A DNA stretch of 64,000 nt from Firmicutes bacterium OM04-13BH (GCA_003481745.1 QULP01000001.1:186001-250000), one strand, 5' to 3'; positions 32,984 to 41,797 are shown, numbered from the stretch's first letter. Notes: generated by a model from the sequence alone, not told the origin. Translations and numbers: made by a program.

Positions 32984-34150
32984 ATGGTTAATATCAGTTT
33001 GCTGGAGAAATCCATTCCAGTAGCACCGATTAAAATTGCAGCCTTAGACAGCTGCCATGAACTGGCACAGAAGGTGGATTCTCATCTTGTTCAATTCAGA
33101 CAGGAGTTAGATTCCCACAATAAATCCGGATTAAGCTTTCGAGGTTATTCAGAAGATACTTTTTTAATTGAAAGCAAATGCCCGAGATTTGGCTCCGGAG
33201 AAGCAAAAGGTGTGATTAATGAATCTGTACGGGGTACCGACCTTTTCGTTATGGTAGATGTCTGCAACTATAGTCTTACTTATAAAGTCAACGGATATAT
33301 CAATCATATGTCTCCTGATGACCATTATCAGGACTTAAAACGAATTATTGCAACAGCAACCGGAAAAGCACATCGAATCAATGTCATTATGCCATTTCTC
33401 TATGAAAGCCGTCAGCATAAGAGAACCAAAAGAGAATCTCTTGACTGTGCACTTGCGCTTCAGGAACTGGTAAACATGGGTGTTTCTAATATCATTACAT
33501 TCGATGCTCATGACCCGCGTATGCAGAATGCCATTCCGCTTTCCGGATTTGACAATTTTATGCCGACCTATCAGTTTTTAAAAACATTATGTGCTTCTGT
33601 AGATGATTTTAAAATCGATAACGAGCACTTAATGATTATCAGCCCGGACGAGGGTGCAATGCAGCGTGCGGTATACTTCTCTAATATTCTTGGTGTTGAT
33701 ATGGGTATGTTCTACAAACGTCGTGACTATTCTACTGTTGTAAATGGTAAAAACCCGATTGTCGCTCACGAATTCTTAGGTGACTCTGTTGAAGGAAAAG
33801 ATGTTATCGTAATCGATGATATGATTTCTTCCGGTGAAAGCATGCTCGATGTCGCAAAACAATTAAAAGACAGAAAAGCAAAACGTGTTATCGTCTGCAC
33901 TACTTTTGGTCTTTTCACCGATGGTCTTGAAAAATTTGATGAATTTTACGAAAAAGAATACATCCATAAAGTAATCACAACAAACTTAAACTACAAAAAT
34001 CCGGACATTCTCACCCGTCCTTATTATCTTGAGGCAGACATGAGCAAATATCTGGCAAGTATTATGGATATCTTAAACCATGACCTCTCTGTAGAAAAAG
34101 TTCGTTCTACAACAGAAAAGATTAACCAGTTGCTTCATCGTTATTCTTAA
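32984..34150 (+). CDS. Ribose-phosphate pyrophosphokinase family protein
   Basis: This 388-residue protein is of the PRPP synthetase family. It has FGSGEAKGVINESVRGTDLFVM near residue 68, YESRQHKRTKRESL with the flexible basic loop, a FDAHDPRMQNAI segment near 175, and the PRPP-binding loop VIVIDDMISSGESM near 275. It is longer than canonical Prs (about 315) and differs in the N-terminal region, as in a clostridial paralogue group. It probably makes PRPP for nucleotide synthesis. The ATG at 32984 is chosen over a TTG 12 bases upstream because GGAGG lies just before it. Confidence 0.88.
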   Translation: MVNISLLEKSIPVAPIKIAALDSCHELAQKVDSHLVQFRQELDSHNKSGLSFRGYSEDTFLIESKCPRFGSGEAKGVINESVRGTDLFVMVDVCNYSLTYKVNGYINHMSPDDHYQDLKRIIATATGKAHRINVIMPFLYESRQHKRTKRESLDCALALQELVNMGVSNIITFDAHDPRMQNAIPLSGFDNFMPTYQFLKTLCASVDDFKIDNEHLMIISPDEGAMQRAVYFSNILGVDMGMFYKRRDYSTVVNGKNPIVAHEFLGDSVEGKDVIVIDDMISSGESMLDVAKQLKDRKAKRVIVCTTFGLFTDGLEKFDEFYEKEYIHKVITTNLNYKNPDILTRPYYLEADMSKYLASIMDILNHDLSVEKVRSTTEKINQLLHRYS

Positions 34151-34164
34151 TTCATACTTAATAG

Positions 34165-34196
34165 GCAGACAGAGTTTAATGCTCTGTCTGCTTTTT
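34165..34196 (+). terminator. Intrinsic terminator of the prs-like gene
   Basis: GCAGACAGAG and CTCTGTCTGC form a perfect 10-bp stem with a 7-base loop, followed by TTTTTC on the plus strand. Confidence 0.92.
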
Positions 34197-34201
34197 CTTT
34201 C

Positions 34202-34250
34202 AACAAAAAAGAAATCATAACCTTTCCTGGCTACGATTTCTCTTTTGTTT
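34202..34250 (-). terminator. Terminator of the 3D-domain protein gene
   Basis: On the minus strand AACAAAAGAGAAATCGTA and a matching TATGATTTCTTTTTTGTT arm form a long AU-rich stem ending in a T-run. It faces the terminator of the convergent prs-like gene. Confidence 0.65.
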
Positions 34251-34281
34251 TTTTATGTATTTCTTCTTACTGTCTATATTC

Positions 34282-35613
34282 TTAGTTTAACTGGTAAACG
34301 TCTGCGTAATATCTTCCGTTTCCAAGTGCCTGACTATGTGTATCGTAATATACATCTACGTGTCCATAAGGAACACCACGGTCTTCTACGGTATAAACTA
34401 CTCCATTGATTAACAATTTTGTTCCAAATGGAATACCATTCATTGCTACTGTTCTTCCGGCAGTCGGTACTGTTCCACTTGCTGTCAGACCCTGTCCTCC
34501 ACACTGAGAACAGTTACAGTAACCTGTAATGGTAAATTTACCAAGGTAAGTTCCCTGAGAGCTGGAAGAAGAATCGCCGGAGCTGCTTGAAGAATCATTT
34601 GTATCTTCTGTTGTAGAACTGCTTGTATCCTCTACGGTTTCTTCCTGACTTGGTGTTTCTGTTACGGTTGTATTTGTATTCGTAGAAGCAGAAGATTCTG
34701 TAGTCTGCTGAGTGGAGCTTGAAGCACTGCTCTGGCTTGCACTCTGCTGCGCCTCAGCTGCTTTTGCCTGTGCGGCTCTTTCGGCTTCTGCTGCCTGTTT
34801 CTTTGCTTCCTCAGCTGCTTTTGCCTGTGCGGCAGCTTTCTGTTTTGCAAGCTCGGCTGCTGCTTCTTCATCTTTCTGCTGTTTAATTAATTTATCAATT
34901 TCTGCTTCCTGTGCATTTACTTTTGCAAGTAAATCCTGAGCACTGTTTTCTTCATTTGAAATCTCAGAAGTATAAGCTTCAATCTGACTGTTTGTTCCTT
35001 TCATTAAGTCAGCGATTTCATTCTGCTTTTCCAGACTTTCCTGCTGAAGTGCTTCGATTGCACTCTGCTCTTTTTCCACATTGGCTTCTTTTTCTTCGAT
35101 TTCCTGCTGTGTTTCTTTATATGCTGCTAACATTCCTCTGTCATACTTGGTAATCTGCATGATATTCTCTGCTGTACTTAAAAACTCTGTAAGATTTTTG
35201 GATTCCAGCAACATAGAAATGTAAGAATCATTTGATTTTTCGTACATATACTGAATTCTTAATTTCATGCTTTCATACTGTTCATTCTGACGGTCTTTCG
35301 CTGCCTCTAATTCGGTTTTTAATTCTTCTAATTCACTCTGCTTAGCATCTGATTTTTCCTGCAAATCTGAAAGATTATCGGCTAAATCTGAGAGCTGGCT
35401 GTCCAGTTCTGTTAAATAAGCTTGTAAATCATCTTTTTTTGCTTCCAGAGAAGAAATTCTGCTCTGCGCTTCTTTTAAATCATCCTGAGTCTGCTGTTTC
35501 TTACTCTGTGCATCAGAAATTTTACTTTGTGTCGTTGCTGCATAACAAGGTGTTACGGTAAGTCCTGCAATCAGTAAAGACAAAAATAAACTTCTACATG
35601 TTTTATTTCTCAT
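34282..35613 (-). CDS. Secreted coiled-coil protein with C-terminal 3D domain (cell-wall hydrolase type)
   Basis: This 443-residue protein has a signal peptide (residues 1-25, LFLSLLIAGLTVTPCYA) and a long coiled coil (about 28-250) like that of CwlO/PcsB proteins. An Ala/Lys/Glu-rich segment follows, then a Ser/Thr-rich linker (about 285-350). It ends in a 3D domain with GYCNCSQCGGQGLTASG and the aspartates of VEDRGVPYGHVDVY. The 3D domain is the catalytic fold of MltA/Rpf-like glycan lyases, so it may cleave peptidoglycan glycan strands. A 25-bp direct repeat inside the gene (34752-34776 and 34809-34833) encodes the repeated alanine-rich segment. Confidence 0.88.
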   Translation of the reverse strand: MRNKTCRSLFLSLLIAGLTVTPCYAATTQSKISDAQSKKQQTQDDLKEAQSRISSLEAKKDDLQAYLTELDSQLSDLADNLSDLQEKSDAKQSELEELKTELEAAKDRQNEQYESMKLRIQYMYEKSNDSYISMLLESKNLTEFLSTAENIMQITKYDRGMLAAYKETQQEIEEKEANVEKEQSAIEALQQESLEKQNEIADLMKGTNSQIEAYTSEISNEENSAQDLLAKVNAQEAEIDKLIKQQKDEEAAAELAKQKAAAQAKAAEEAKKQAAEAERAAQAKAAEAQQSASQSSASSSTQQTTESSASTNTNTTVTETPSQEETVEDTSSSTTEDTNDSSSSSGDSSSSSQGTYLGKFTITGYCNCSQCGGQGLTASGTVPTAGRTVAMNGIPFGTKLLINGVVYTVEDRGVPYGHVDVYYDTHSQALGNGRYYADVYQLN

Positions 35614-35644
35614 AATCTAAGCTCCTTTTCAAATCACGAACTTG

Positions 35645-35653
35645 ATTATAACA
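35645..35653 (-). promoter_or_regulatory. Extended -10 promoter of the 3D-domain protein gene
   Basis: The minus strand has TGTTATAAT (extended -10) about 30 bases before the start codon. No strong -35 box is visible. Confidence 0.5.
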
Positions 35654-35745
35654 CAGTTCTTAACAGATTCCTAGTCTTTTTTTCATATTTTGTAACAACT
35701 ATGTAATATCCCTTAAAAAAGCAGCAAAATTTTTATGCATTTAGC

Positions 35746-36627
35746 CTATTGATTTTCGCGCAATCCAAGAAACGCCGCCAGATTCCCACGTTTTCCATGA
35801 CTTGCACGATGTGAGAATAAAAAATTCGGATTACAGCAGGTACAAATTCCAGGCATTGTAATATGTTCCGGTTTGATTCCTGCTTCTAAGAAGACCAGTT
35901 CATTTGCCTTCCACAAATTCAGCTGATATTTTCCATTCTCTTTTTTGTAAAATAAATCTTTATGGCTTTCTTTTTTAAACTGTTCTTCAAACTGAACAAT
36001 TACATCCTCACTCACTTCATAACAGTCCTGACAGATAGATGGCCCAACCGCTGTATAAATCTCTTCCGGATTAGAACCAAACTCTCTTTTCATAGCTTCA
36101 ACCGTTACTTTTCCGATTTTTCCGACTGTTCCTCTCCATCCGGAATGAGAAAGCCCAATCGCCCGATTCTTTGGGTCAACAAAAAATAATGGCACACAGT
36201 CTGCATAAAAAGTTGCAAGCACAATTCCCGGGGCGTTCGTGATTAACCCATCTACGTCCGTATAATCCCGTGCTTTTACAATTCCCTTTCCCCTGTCTGC
36301 CCTTCCAACTCTTCGTACATTCGTTGTATGGGTCTGGTCCGAACACACAATATCTTCCGGCAAAAATCCAATCGCTTCTGAAATTCGTCTATAATTTTCA
36401 AAAACAGCTTCTTCCTCATCGCCTCTTGTAAAACTTAAGTTCATGGATTCATAAATCCCCTTGCTGACACCACCAAGACGAGTGGAAAATCCATGAATGA
36501 TGGTTTTCTCAAATGGCTCAAACGACCGATATTTTAAATAGGTTACACCGTTTTTTTCTACCGTTTTCATGTATTCATCCGTTTTCCATCGTATTTTTTT
36601 ACTTTTCTCTATCATTCCATTATCCAT
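35746..36627 (-). CDS. pgeF: PgeF/YfiH family protein (laccase-domain, purine nucleoside/peptidoglycan editing)
   Basis: Members of this family are multi-copper-oxidase-unrelated laccase-domain proteins with purine nucleoside phosphorylase activity, and in E. coli they edit peptidoglycan precursors. The 293-residue protein has GFSTRLGGVSKGIYESMNL near residue 50, CSDQTHTTNV near 100, FYADCVPLFF near 148, HSGWRGTVGKI near 168 and GPSICQDCYEV near 205. These hold the conserved zinc-binding histidine and cysteines. The start at 36627 fits a GGGGAG site 7 bases upstream. It is downstream of yraN in a run of housekeeping genes. Confidence 0.9.
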   Translation of the reverse strand: MDNGMIEKSKKIRWKTDEYMKTVEKNGVTYLKYRSFEPFEKTIIHGFSTRLGGVSKGIYESMNLSFTRGDEEEAVFENYRRISEAIGFLPEDIVCSDQTHTTNVRRVGRADRGKGIVKARDYTDVDGLITNAPGIVLATFYADCVPLFFVDPKNRAIGLSHSGWRGTVGKIGKVTVEAMKREFGSNPEEIYTAVGPSICQDCYEVSEDVIVQFEEQFKKESHKDLFYKKENGKYQLNLWKANELVFLEAGIKPEHITMPGICTCCNPNFLFSHRASHGKRGNLAAFLGLRENQ

Positions 36628-36658
36628 AACTCCACTCCCCATGAATCAACTCTTTATT

Positions 36659-37024
36659 TTACAATTCGAACGCATTTTCAATATGACAAATCTTTTCTTG
36701 CGGTTCAATGGCAATCACATCAAATCGATAAGCAAATTCTTTTGAACCACAGTACCAATTACAAAAATATCGGGCAGATTTGATAATTCTCTGCTGTTTT
36801 TTTACCGTTACGGCTTCAAGTCCCGTTCCATATCGGTCACTGCTTCGAAATTTCACTTCACAAAACACCAGTAAATCCGGTTTTTTTGCAATTAAATCAA
36901 TCTCGCCATAAGGTGTCTTATAATTTCGTTTGATTATCGTATATCCCTTACTTTGAAGATACTGTGCTGCCTGTTCTTCATAATAAGCACCGATTCTCCG
37001 CGTATTTTTTTCTTCTCTCTGCAT
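36659..37024 (-). CDS. YraN family endonuclease-like protein
   Basis: This 121-residue protein belongs to the UPF0102/YraN group, which has a Holliday-junction resolvase-like nuclease fold. The motif GEIDLIAKKPDLLVFCEVKFR at about residues 46-66 holds the Asp, Glu and Lys typical of that fold. It begins 17 bases after rnhB, and the pair is conserved in Firmicutes. Its cellular role is not established. Confidence 0.92.
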   Translation of the reverse strand: MQREEKNTRRIGAYYEEQAAQYLQSKGYTIIKRNYKTPYGEIDLIAKKPDLLVFCEVKFRSSDRYGTGLEAVTVKKQQRIIKSARYFCNWYCGSKEFAYRFDVIAIEPQEKICHIENAFEL

Positions 37025-37041
37025 CTACAAACAATTTCATC

Positions 37042-37836
37042 CTATATAAAGTTCTTAATAAACGTTGCACGGTGAATTGGAGAAGGCCCGTATTTCTTTA
37101 ATGCCGAAATATGTGCCGACGAACCATATCCTTTATTAGAAGCAAAGTCATATTCCGGCATCAGTTTTGCATACTCTTTCATTAAACGGTCTCTCGTCAC
37201 TTTTGCGATAATACTCGCTGCTCCAATCGAAATGCTCTTTGCATCTCCTTTGATAATCGGAACTTGTGGAATAATAACATCCGGAATTGTGACAGCATCA
37301 TTTAATAAAATCTGAGGTGTCACCTCAAGTTTCGAAATTGCTTCCCGCATTGCCTCATAAGTTGCCTGTAAAATATTGATTTCATCAATCCTTGCAGGGC
37401 TCGCATATCCGACCGCAACTGCGACTGCCTCTTCCATAATCTTATCGTACAATTCCTCTCTCTTTTTCTCTGAGAGCTGTTTGGAATCATTTAAATACAA
37501 TAACTTACAGTCCTTTGGCAAAATTACAGCTCCTGCGACCACCGGACCGGCAAGCGGACCTCTTCCAACTTCATCAATTCCGCAGATATATCCTAAATGT
37601 TCATATTCCCGTTCATAGACCTTTAATGACTCAATTCGTTCTCGTTCTGCATGCAGTTTTTTGAACTCTTTTTTTGCCTTTTCACAAAGAGAAACCACAC
37701 CTTTTCTGGTATCCTCTGAATAACTTGTGAGAAACTCGTTCAGTGGACTTTTGATACTTTCCTTCCAGTCTTTACTTGCTTCTTCCTCTGTCCATGCAGA
37801 CTGAAGCTTCTCTTTTATCTCGCGAATGCTTTCCAT
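37042..37836 (-). CDS. rnhB: Ribonuclease HII
   Basis: RNase HII removes ribonucleotides from DNA and RNA-DNA hybrids. The 264-residue protein has an N-terminal extension of about 80 residues, as in Bacillus RnhB. The catalytic motif CGIDEVGRGPLAGPV follows at about 84-98, then YLNDSKQLSEKKRE, and a later aspartate in LLNDAVTIPD. It sits between rbgA and yraN, with 12-17 base gaps, in a conserved order. Confidence 0.95.
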   Translation of the reverse strand: MESIREIKEKLQSAWTEEEASKDWKESIKSPLNEFLTSYSEDTRKGVVSLCEKAKKEFKKLHAERERIESLKVYEREYEHLGYICGIDEVGRGPLAGPVVAGAVILPKDCKLLYLNDSKQLSEKKREELYDKIMEEAVAVAVGYASPARIDEINILQATYEAMREAISKLEVTPQILLNDAVTIPDVIIPQVPIIKGDAKSISIGAASIIAKVTRDRLMKEYAKLMPEYDFASNKGYGSSAHISALKKYGPSPIHRATFIKNFI

Positions 37837-37848
37837 TTTTATTCTCCC

Positions 37849-38688
37849 TTAAGCCTGTTCCAGCGTAATCCGGCCAATTTTACCGTTTCTAAACTCTTCG
37901 AGTAAAATATTAGAAGCCTTCGCATAATCTAATTCATTTCCCTTTTTTAAGCAGTTTCTGTTTTTCGCAACTGCACTTAACATAGCAAGACGATCTTCAC
38001 TTTCTTCTAACTCATAACGCTGTGCCAAGATTCCCTCGTAGCATTTATGAAGATAGCCTAATAATTCCAGTGAAAGTTCTTCCAAATTTAAAATCTGGTC
38101 ATTCATAGAACCAATCATTGCCAGCTTTGCACCTACACTCTGATCTTCAAATTTCGGCCATAAAATTCCGGGTGTATCTAACAATTCCACGTTTTTGTTA
38201 ATGCGAATCCACTGTTTTCCCTTTGTCACACCTGGTTTATTTCCGGTTTTTGCACAGGCTTTTCCGGCAAATGCATTGATAAATGTCGATTTTCCAACAT
38301 TTGGAATTCCCACTACCATTGCACGAATCGGACGATTTTTAATGCCTCTTCGCTTATCACGCTCAATTTTTTCTTTGCAGGCTTCCATGATAACCGGCAG
38401 TACATTTTTCACACCTGCCCCACTTTTTGCATTCATTTTAACCACATGAAATCCTTTTTGGGTAAAATATTCCTGCCATTTTTCATTTTCACGTTCATCT
38501 GCCAAATCAGATTTATTTAACAAAATCATACGTGCTTTATTTTTCCCAAGCTCATCAATGTCCGGATTTCTGCTTGAAAGCGGAATTCTCGCATCGACAA
38601 CTTCTATAATCAAATCAATAAGTTTAATGTTTTCCTGCATCATACGTCTTGCCTTTGTCATGTGACCAGGATACCATTGATAATTCAT
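37849..38688 (-). CDS. rbgA: Ribosome biogenesis GTPase RbgA (YlqF)
   Basis: RbgA is a circularly permuted GTPase needed for late 50S assembly. In this 279-residue protein the G4 motif LLNKSDLAD (about residue 55) comes before the G1 motif GIPNVGKSTFINAFAG (near 125) and the G3 motif DTPGILWP (near 172), which is the diagnostic permuted order. The N-terminal NYQWYPGHMTKARRM signature is present. It lies between lepB and rnhB. Confidence 0.96.
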   Translation of the reverse strand: MNYQWYPGHMTKARRMMQENIKLIDLIIEVVDARIPLSSRNPDIDELGKNKARMILLNKSDLADERENEKWQEYFTQKGFHVVKMNAKSGAGVKNVLPVIMEACKEKIERDKRRGIKNRPIRAMVVGIPNVGKSTFINAFAGKACAKTGNKPGVTKGKQWIRINKNVELLDTPGILWPKFEDQSVGAKLAMIGSMNDQILNLEELSLELLGYLHKCYEGILAQRYELEESEDRLAMLSAVAKNRNCLKKGNELDYAKASNILLEEFRNGKIGRITLEQA

Positions 38689-38723
38689 ATCTGCCTCTCT
38701 TTCTGCTGATTCTGCTGCTTACG

Positions 38724-39290
38724 CTATTTAATCAAAGCCGGTTTCTTTGACGGAGAAATCTGAAGCCAGATTTTTCCCTCAATATATTTTGCATTCACAT
38801 TTTGTACTTCTGTAAAACGGCTGTCCTCACTGTTATTTCGGTTATCCCCAAGTACAAAATATTCATTTTTTCCAAGTGTAATCTGCTGTTCGGCAAGCCC
38901 CGGATTTATAATATTTGGAAAATTTTTTTCTTTATAGAGTTTCCCATTGATATAGACTTTTCCATCTTTAATCTGAATTTTTTCTCCGGGGAGTCCAATA
39001 ATTCTCTTTACATGAATACTGGAATGTTCTTTGCCATCTTTTTTAAATGCAATCACATCCCCACGCTGTGGTTCTTTTAACTTATACGTTACCTTATTCA
39101 TCAGCAGATGCTGTCCGGTTTCGATACTCGGCTCCATACTGCTCTCCTGCATAATCACACTCTGACAAAAGAAAATAGACATCATCGCTGCAAGTGCCAA
39201 AACAACTGCAATCTGAAATATCCATGGAAGGATTGCTTTCCAGTTATATTTTCCCAAAAAAGCCGGCTTTCTTATTGTTTTCTTACTCAT
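38724..39290 (-). CDS. lepB: Type I signal peptidase
   Basis: LepB removes signal peptides from exported proteins. The 188-residue protein has one N-terminal membrane helix (about 21-42). The nucleophile is Ser51 in QESSMEPS, the general base is Lys95 in HVKRIIGLPGEK, and the GDNRNNSEDSR box lies near residue 152. The ATG at 39290 is favoured by GAGG upstream and gives a normal cytoplasmic leader. It follows rplS, with a terminator-like hairpin between them, so its expression may depend on read-through. Confidence 0.95.
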   Translation of the reverse strand: MSKKTIRKPAFLGKYNWKAILPWIFQIAVVLALAAMMSIFFCQSVIMQESSMEPSIETGQHLLMNKVTYKLKEPQRGDVIAFKKDGKEHSSIHVKRIIGLPGEKIQIKDGKVYINGKLYKEKNFPNIINPGLAEQQITLGKNEYFVLGDNRNNSEDSRFTEVQNVNAKYIEGKIWLQISPSKKPALIK

Positions 39291-39312
39291 ATTTTTTTCC
39301 TCAAGATGGAAG

Positions 39313-39342
39313 AAAAGGGACATATACATAAGTATGTGTCCC
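39313..39342 (-). terminator. Terminator-like hairpin between rplS and lepB
   Basis: On the minus strand GGGACACATAC and GTATATGTCCC form an 11-bp stem with one mismatch and a 4-base loop, followed by TTTTCTT. It would end most rplS transcripts and let a fraction continue into lepB. Confidence 0.7.
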
Positions 39343-39358
39343 TGTCCTCTAACTTTTA

Positions 39359-39706
39359 TTATTTTACTAATTCTTTTACCTTTGCAGCTTTACCTACGCG
39401 GTCTCTTAAGTAGTTCAGTTTTGCACGTCTTACTTTACCACGTCTGATTACTTCTACTTTTTCAACATTCGGGGAGTGAAGTGGCCATGTTTTTTCAACA
39501 CCGATTCCGTTGGAGTTCTTTCTTACTGTGAAAGTAGCACGGTTGCTTCCACCCTGTTTCTTTAATACAACACCTTCAAAAATCTGGATTCTTTCACGGT
39601 TTCCTTCTTTGATTTTTCCGTGTACTCTTACTGTGTCACCTACGTTGAACTGAGGTACTTCTGCTTTTAACTGAGCAGCTTCAATGTTTTTGATAATTTC
39701 GTTCAT
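39359..39706 (-). CDS. rplS: 50S ribosomal protein L19
   Basis: L19 is a large-subunit protein at the subunit interface. The 115-residue product shows [28 protein letters not shown] and ends with [17 protein letters not shown], typical for the family. The ATG at 39706 with AAGGAG upstream is the family start, although the frame is open 15 codons further. It has its own promoter immediately beside repeat copy B. Confidence 0.97.
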   Translation of the reverse strand: MNEIIKNIEAAQLKAEVPQFNVGDTVRVHGKIKEGNRERIQIFEGVVLKKQGGSNRATFTVRKNSNGIGVEKTWPLHSPNVEKVEVIRRGKVRRAKLNYLRDRVGKAAKVKELVK

Positions 39707-39784
39707 GATTTTTCTCCTTATTCTTCCGGATGTTCTTAATGTAATCAACAACAGAGGACCATCTCTTTTTTTACAACGTATTTG

Positions 39785-39813
39785 ATTATACTATGAAGTA
39801 CGACAAAATGCAA
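39785..39813 (-). promoter_or_regulatory. Sigma-A promoter of rplS
   Basis: On the minus strand TTGCAT (39808-39813) and TATAAT (39785-39790) are 17 bases apart. The -35 box begins 5 bases from the end of repeat copy B. The leader of about 70 bases has a short GAG...CTC hairpin, which might act in autoregulation, but this is weak. Confidence 0.75.
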
Positions 39814-39818
39814 GTGTT

Positions 39819-39980
39819 TTTTAACCAAATCAAGTAAGTCCCCTGCTTCAATTGCGAAAAGCAATAAGCAGGGGTGGGGACTTGCTTGTATCAGGAGGGG
39901 GCAAGCCCCTTCTGATAAGCTGCGTAGCAGCTATTTGGTTATGAGCAAGTAGCGAAGCGGATTGCGAATATCCACTTGAC
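39819..39980 (-). repeat. 162-bp structured repeat, copy B (inverted relative to copy A)
   Basis: Read on the minus strand this matches 3088-3250 with four substitutions and one single-base indel. The differences are AGCGG/AGTGG in the first hairpin, one T fewer in the CTTTCGCT linker, CTGT/CTGC in the last arm, one base in the terminal loop (TTTTT/TTTTC), and CTTCC/CTTAC in a linker. The two stem changes exchange C-G for U-G, which keeps pairing only in this reading direction. It fills the gap between the terminator at 40009-40042 and the rplS promoter. Confidence 0.9.
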
Positions 39981-40008
39981 CTCATAGAACAGAATTTCCC
40001 GTAAATTA

Positions 40009-40042
40009 AAAAAGTCCGGGAAGCACCATACCCGGACTTTTT
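40009..40042 (-). terminator. Intrinsic terminator after the SPKTG surface-protein gene
   Basis: AAAAAGTCCGGG and CCCGGACTTTTT form a symmetrical stem with a 10-base loop, able to terminate in both directions. Confidence 0.93.
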
Positions 40043-40083
40043 ATTTCTTAATTATAGCTGCTATAACTATATGATGTAGTTAA

Positions 40084-40746
40084 TTAAGCACGTTTTCTTC
40101 TTGTAACAGCCATTCCTGCTACTGCTGCTACAGCTACGATTCCTGCATACATCATAACATTTGTTTCACCTGTTTTCGGTGATGTTGTAGATGCAGATGC
40201 TGTAGTAGAAGAAGTTGTTCCCTTATTTGTAGTAGTTGTTGTTCCTTTGTTTGTAGTTGTAGTAGAAGCAGCTGTTGCTTTGTCAACTACGAATGCTACC
40301 GGTGAGAGGGAAGTAAAGGTAGCTGTGACTGTACCATCACCGGCTTTGCTTTCTACTTTTTCCCAAGCTTTTGTTGTTGTGTTGTAGTGAAGAACTGCAA
40401 CTTTTGTAGAAGCTGTTACACCTGTTACTTTGAATGTGATAGTTACAGGGAATACTGTACCATCCGGAACTGTTACATTTTTCACATCAACAACCTGCAT
40501 TGTAGATGTATAGTCAGAACCAATCAGTTCTTTTAATTTTGCTTCTGTTTTTACTTCAGCAACTGCACTGGCATACTCTGCCGGTACTTCACCAAATGTT
40601 GCATTTACAGCTTTTCCATCTTTATCTGTAGCAGTTGTTACAGCTGTTACTACACCAGATACACTTACACTTGGCTGAGCAAACGCTGTCACTGCTGATG
40701 CTACGGTTAATACTGCTGCACATGCAAGAGCGATAAATTTTTTCAT
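40084..40746 (-). CDS. Secreted protein with SPKTG sortase-anchoring signal
   Basis: This 220-residue protein has a signal peptide (KKFIALACAAVLTVASAVTAFA), an ectodomain of about 130 residues without a domain that I recognise, and a Thr/Ser-rich linker (TTTNKGTTTTT...). A C-terminal sorting signal follows: SPKTGE, a hydrophobic helix and the tail RRKRA. SPKTG is a motif used by clostridial class B sortases, and a class B sortase gene lies two genes upstream. The ATG at 40746, 9 bases from AGGAGG, is preferred over one 6 bases earlier. A strong dedicated promoter suggests an abundant surface protein. Confidence 0.85.
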   Translation of the reverse strand: MKKFIALACAAVLTVASAVTAFAQPSVSVSGVVTAVTTATDKDGKAVNATFGEVPAEYASAVAEVKTEAKLKELIGSDYTSTMQVVDVKNVTVPDGTVFPVTITFKVTGVTASTKVAVLHYNTTTKAWEKVESKAGDGTVTATFTSLSPVAFVVDKATAASTTTTNKGTTTTTNKGTTSSTTASASTTSPKTGETNVMMYAGIVAVAAVAGMAVTRRKRA

Positions 40747-40786
40747 AATCATTTTCCTCCTAAATTTCTATTTGTGCTTTGCGCTC

Positions 40787-40815
40787 ATTATAGCATTATT
40801 GAACTGATTTGTAAA
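40787..40815 (-). promoter_or_regulatory. Sigma-A promoter of the SPKTG protein gene
   Basis: On the minus strand TTTACA (40810-40815) and TATAAT (40787-40792) are 17 bases apart. The -35 box lies inside the last codons of the LCP gene, so the surface protein can be expressed separately from the upstream operon. Confidence 0.8.
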
Positions 40816-41797
40816 ACATATTTATCAACAAATCACGCAATTGTTCTTCATTTACATGAAATTCTTCATTGATTTCCCCTGGCACGACTTCACCTGGGAC
40901 ATATTCTGTCTCTTCCTCCAACTCATAAGAAGAGAGCCGATCAATCTGGGTTTCTCCCAGATCGGTTACCATATAAGGGGCAAGTACATCTTTATAAAGA
41001 TTATAATAACTTGCAATCCCACTTGTATTTTTCCGAATCGTAGAAATCAATGCCGGAATATACTGGGTCTGACGTCTCATACGTTCATTATTGCTTCCTT
41101 CTTGATTAATATCACGATATCTTACATAAAGTTCTGCTAAATCCCCTGTCAATGTAATTTCAGCCCCCTTTTGGAACGCAGAGTCAATGTAAGTATAATC
41201 TTCGGGAACCGTAATTGTAACTCCGCCAACCGCATCATTGATTGCATGAATCCCTGCAATGTCAAGCGAAACATACCCTGCAATCGGCAAATCATATAGC
41301 AACTCCGAAACCGTCTTTTCCATTGCGAGACAACTGCTTTGTTTTCCATCTCCATAGGCATACTGTGTCGCAATCTGAGCTCTCACTGACGTATAATAAT
41401 TTCCGTTTGCATCGTAAATATCAACATCTGTCATAGAGTCTCTGGATACTTGAAGCACTTTAACTTTCTTTGTTTGTTTATTTGCCGAAAGAATCATAAC
41501 ACAGTCTGCCTGACCTGCTGTTCCAGGTGTATCTTGAAGGGTTACTTCTTCCTGTTTATCTACACCGATAAACAGATAGTTTTCCAAATCCGTATTATAT
41601 TCATACTTATGTCCGTTATATTCAATTGTATTATCCGAAGCCTGTGAAACCTCTGCCTGCGATGTCTGCTTATTTTGGGATACCTTTTTTGCCTCTGATG
41701 TTTTTTTAAGGTATCCTGCTGTCAGCAGTGCAATGCATAAGATTCCGGCAATCCCAAGCACTGCCACCGCTACTATTTTTCCACTCTTATTCTTCAT
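40796..41797 (-). CDS. LytR-CpsA-Psr (LCP) family protein
   Basis: LCP proteins transfer lipid-linked glycopolymers to peptidoglycan or other acceptors at the outer membrane face. This 333-residue protein has an N-terminal membrane helix (about 9-27), then the LCP domain with YLFIGVDKQ, ADCVMILSAN, VLQVSRDSMTDVDI with the phosphate-binding arginine, a GGVTITVPEDYTYIDS region and YVRYRDINQEGSNNERMRRQ. It overlaps the sortase gene by 11 bases and is the last member of the cps-regulator operon, so it likely attaches the polysaccharide made by the locus. Confidence 0.9.
   Translation of the reverse strand: MKNKSGKIVAVAVLGIAGILCIALLTAGYLKKTSEAKKVSQNKQTSQAEVSQASDNTIEYNGHKYEYNTDLENYLFIGVDKQEEVTLQDTPGTAGQADCVMILSANKQTKKVKVLQVSRDSMTDVDIYDANGNYYTSVRAQIATQYAYGDGKQSSCLAMEKTVSELLYDLPIAGYVSLDIAGIHAINDAVGGVTITVPEDYTYIDSAFQKGAEITLTGDLAELYVRYRDINQEGSNNERMRRQTQYIPALISTIRKNTSGIASYYNLYKDVLAPYMVTDLGETQIDRLSSYELEEETEYVPGEVVPGEINEEFHVNEEQLRDLLINMFYKSVQ

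Noticed and set aside
34752..34833. 25-bp direct repeat within the 3D-domain protein gene
   Set aside because: It encodes an Ala/Lys/Glu-rich low-complexity segment inside one reading frame, a common outcome of slippage, and not a mobile or regulatory repeat.
35700..35745. Possible terminator after pgeF
   Set aside because: The stem (GCATAAAAATTTTGC) is short and AT-only, with a poor loop, and does not make a convincing terminator.
40180..40275. Short repeated units (TNKGTT type) in the SPKTG protein gene
   Set aside because: They form the Thr-rich wall-spanning linker normal in sortase substrates and are not a CRISPR array.
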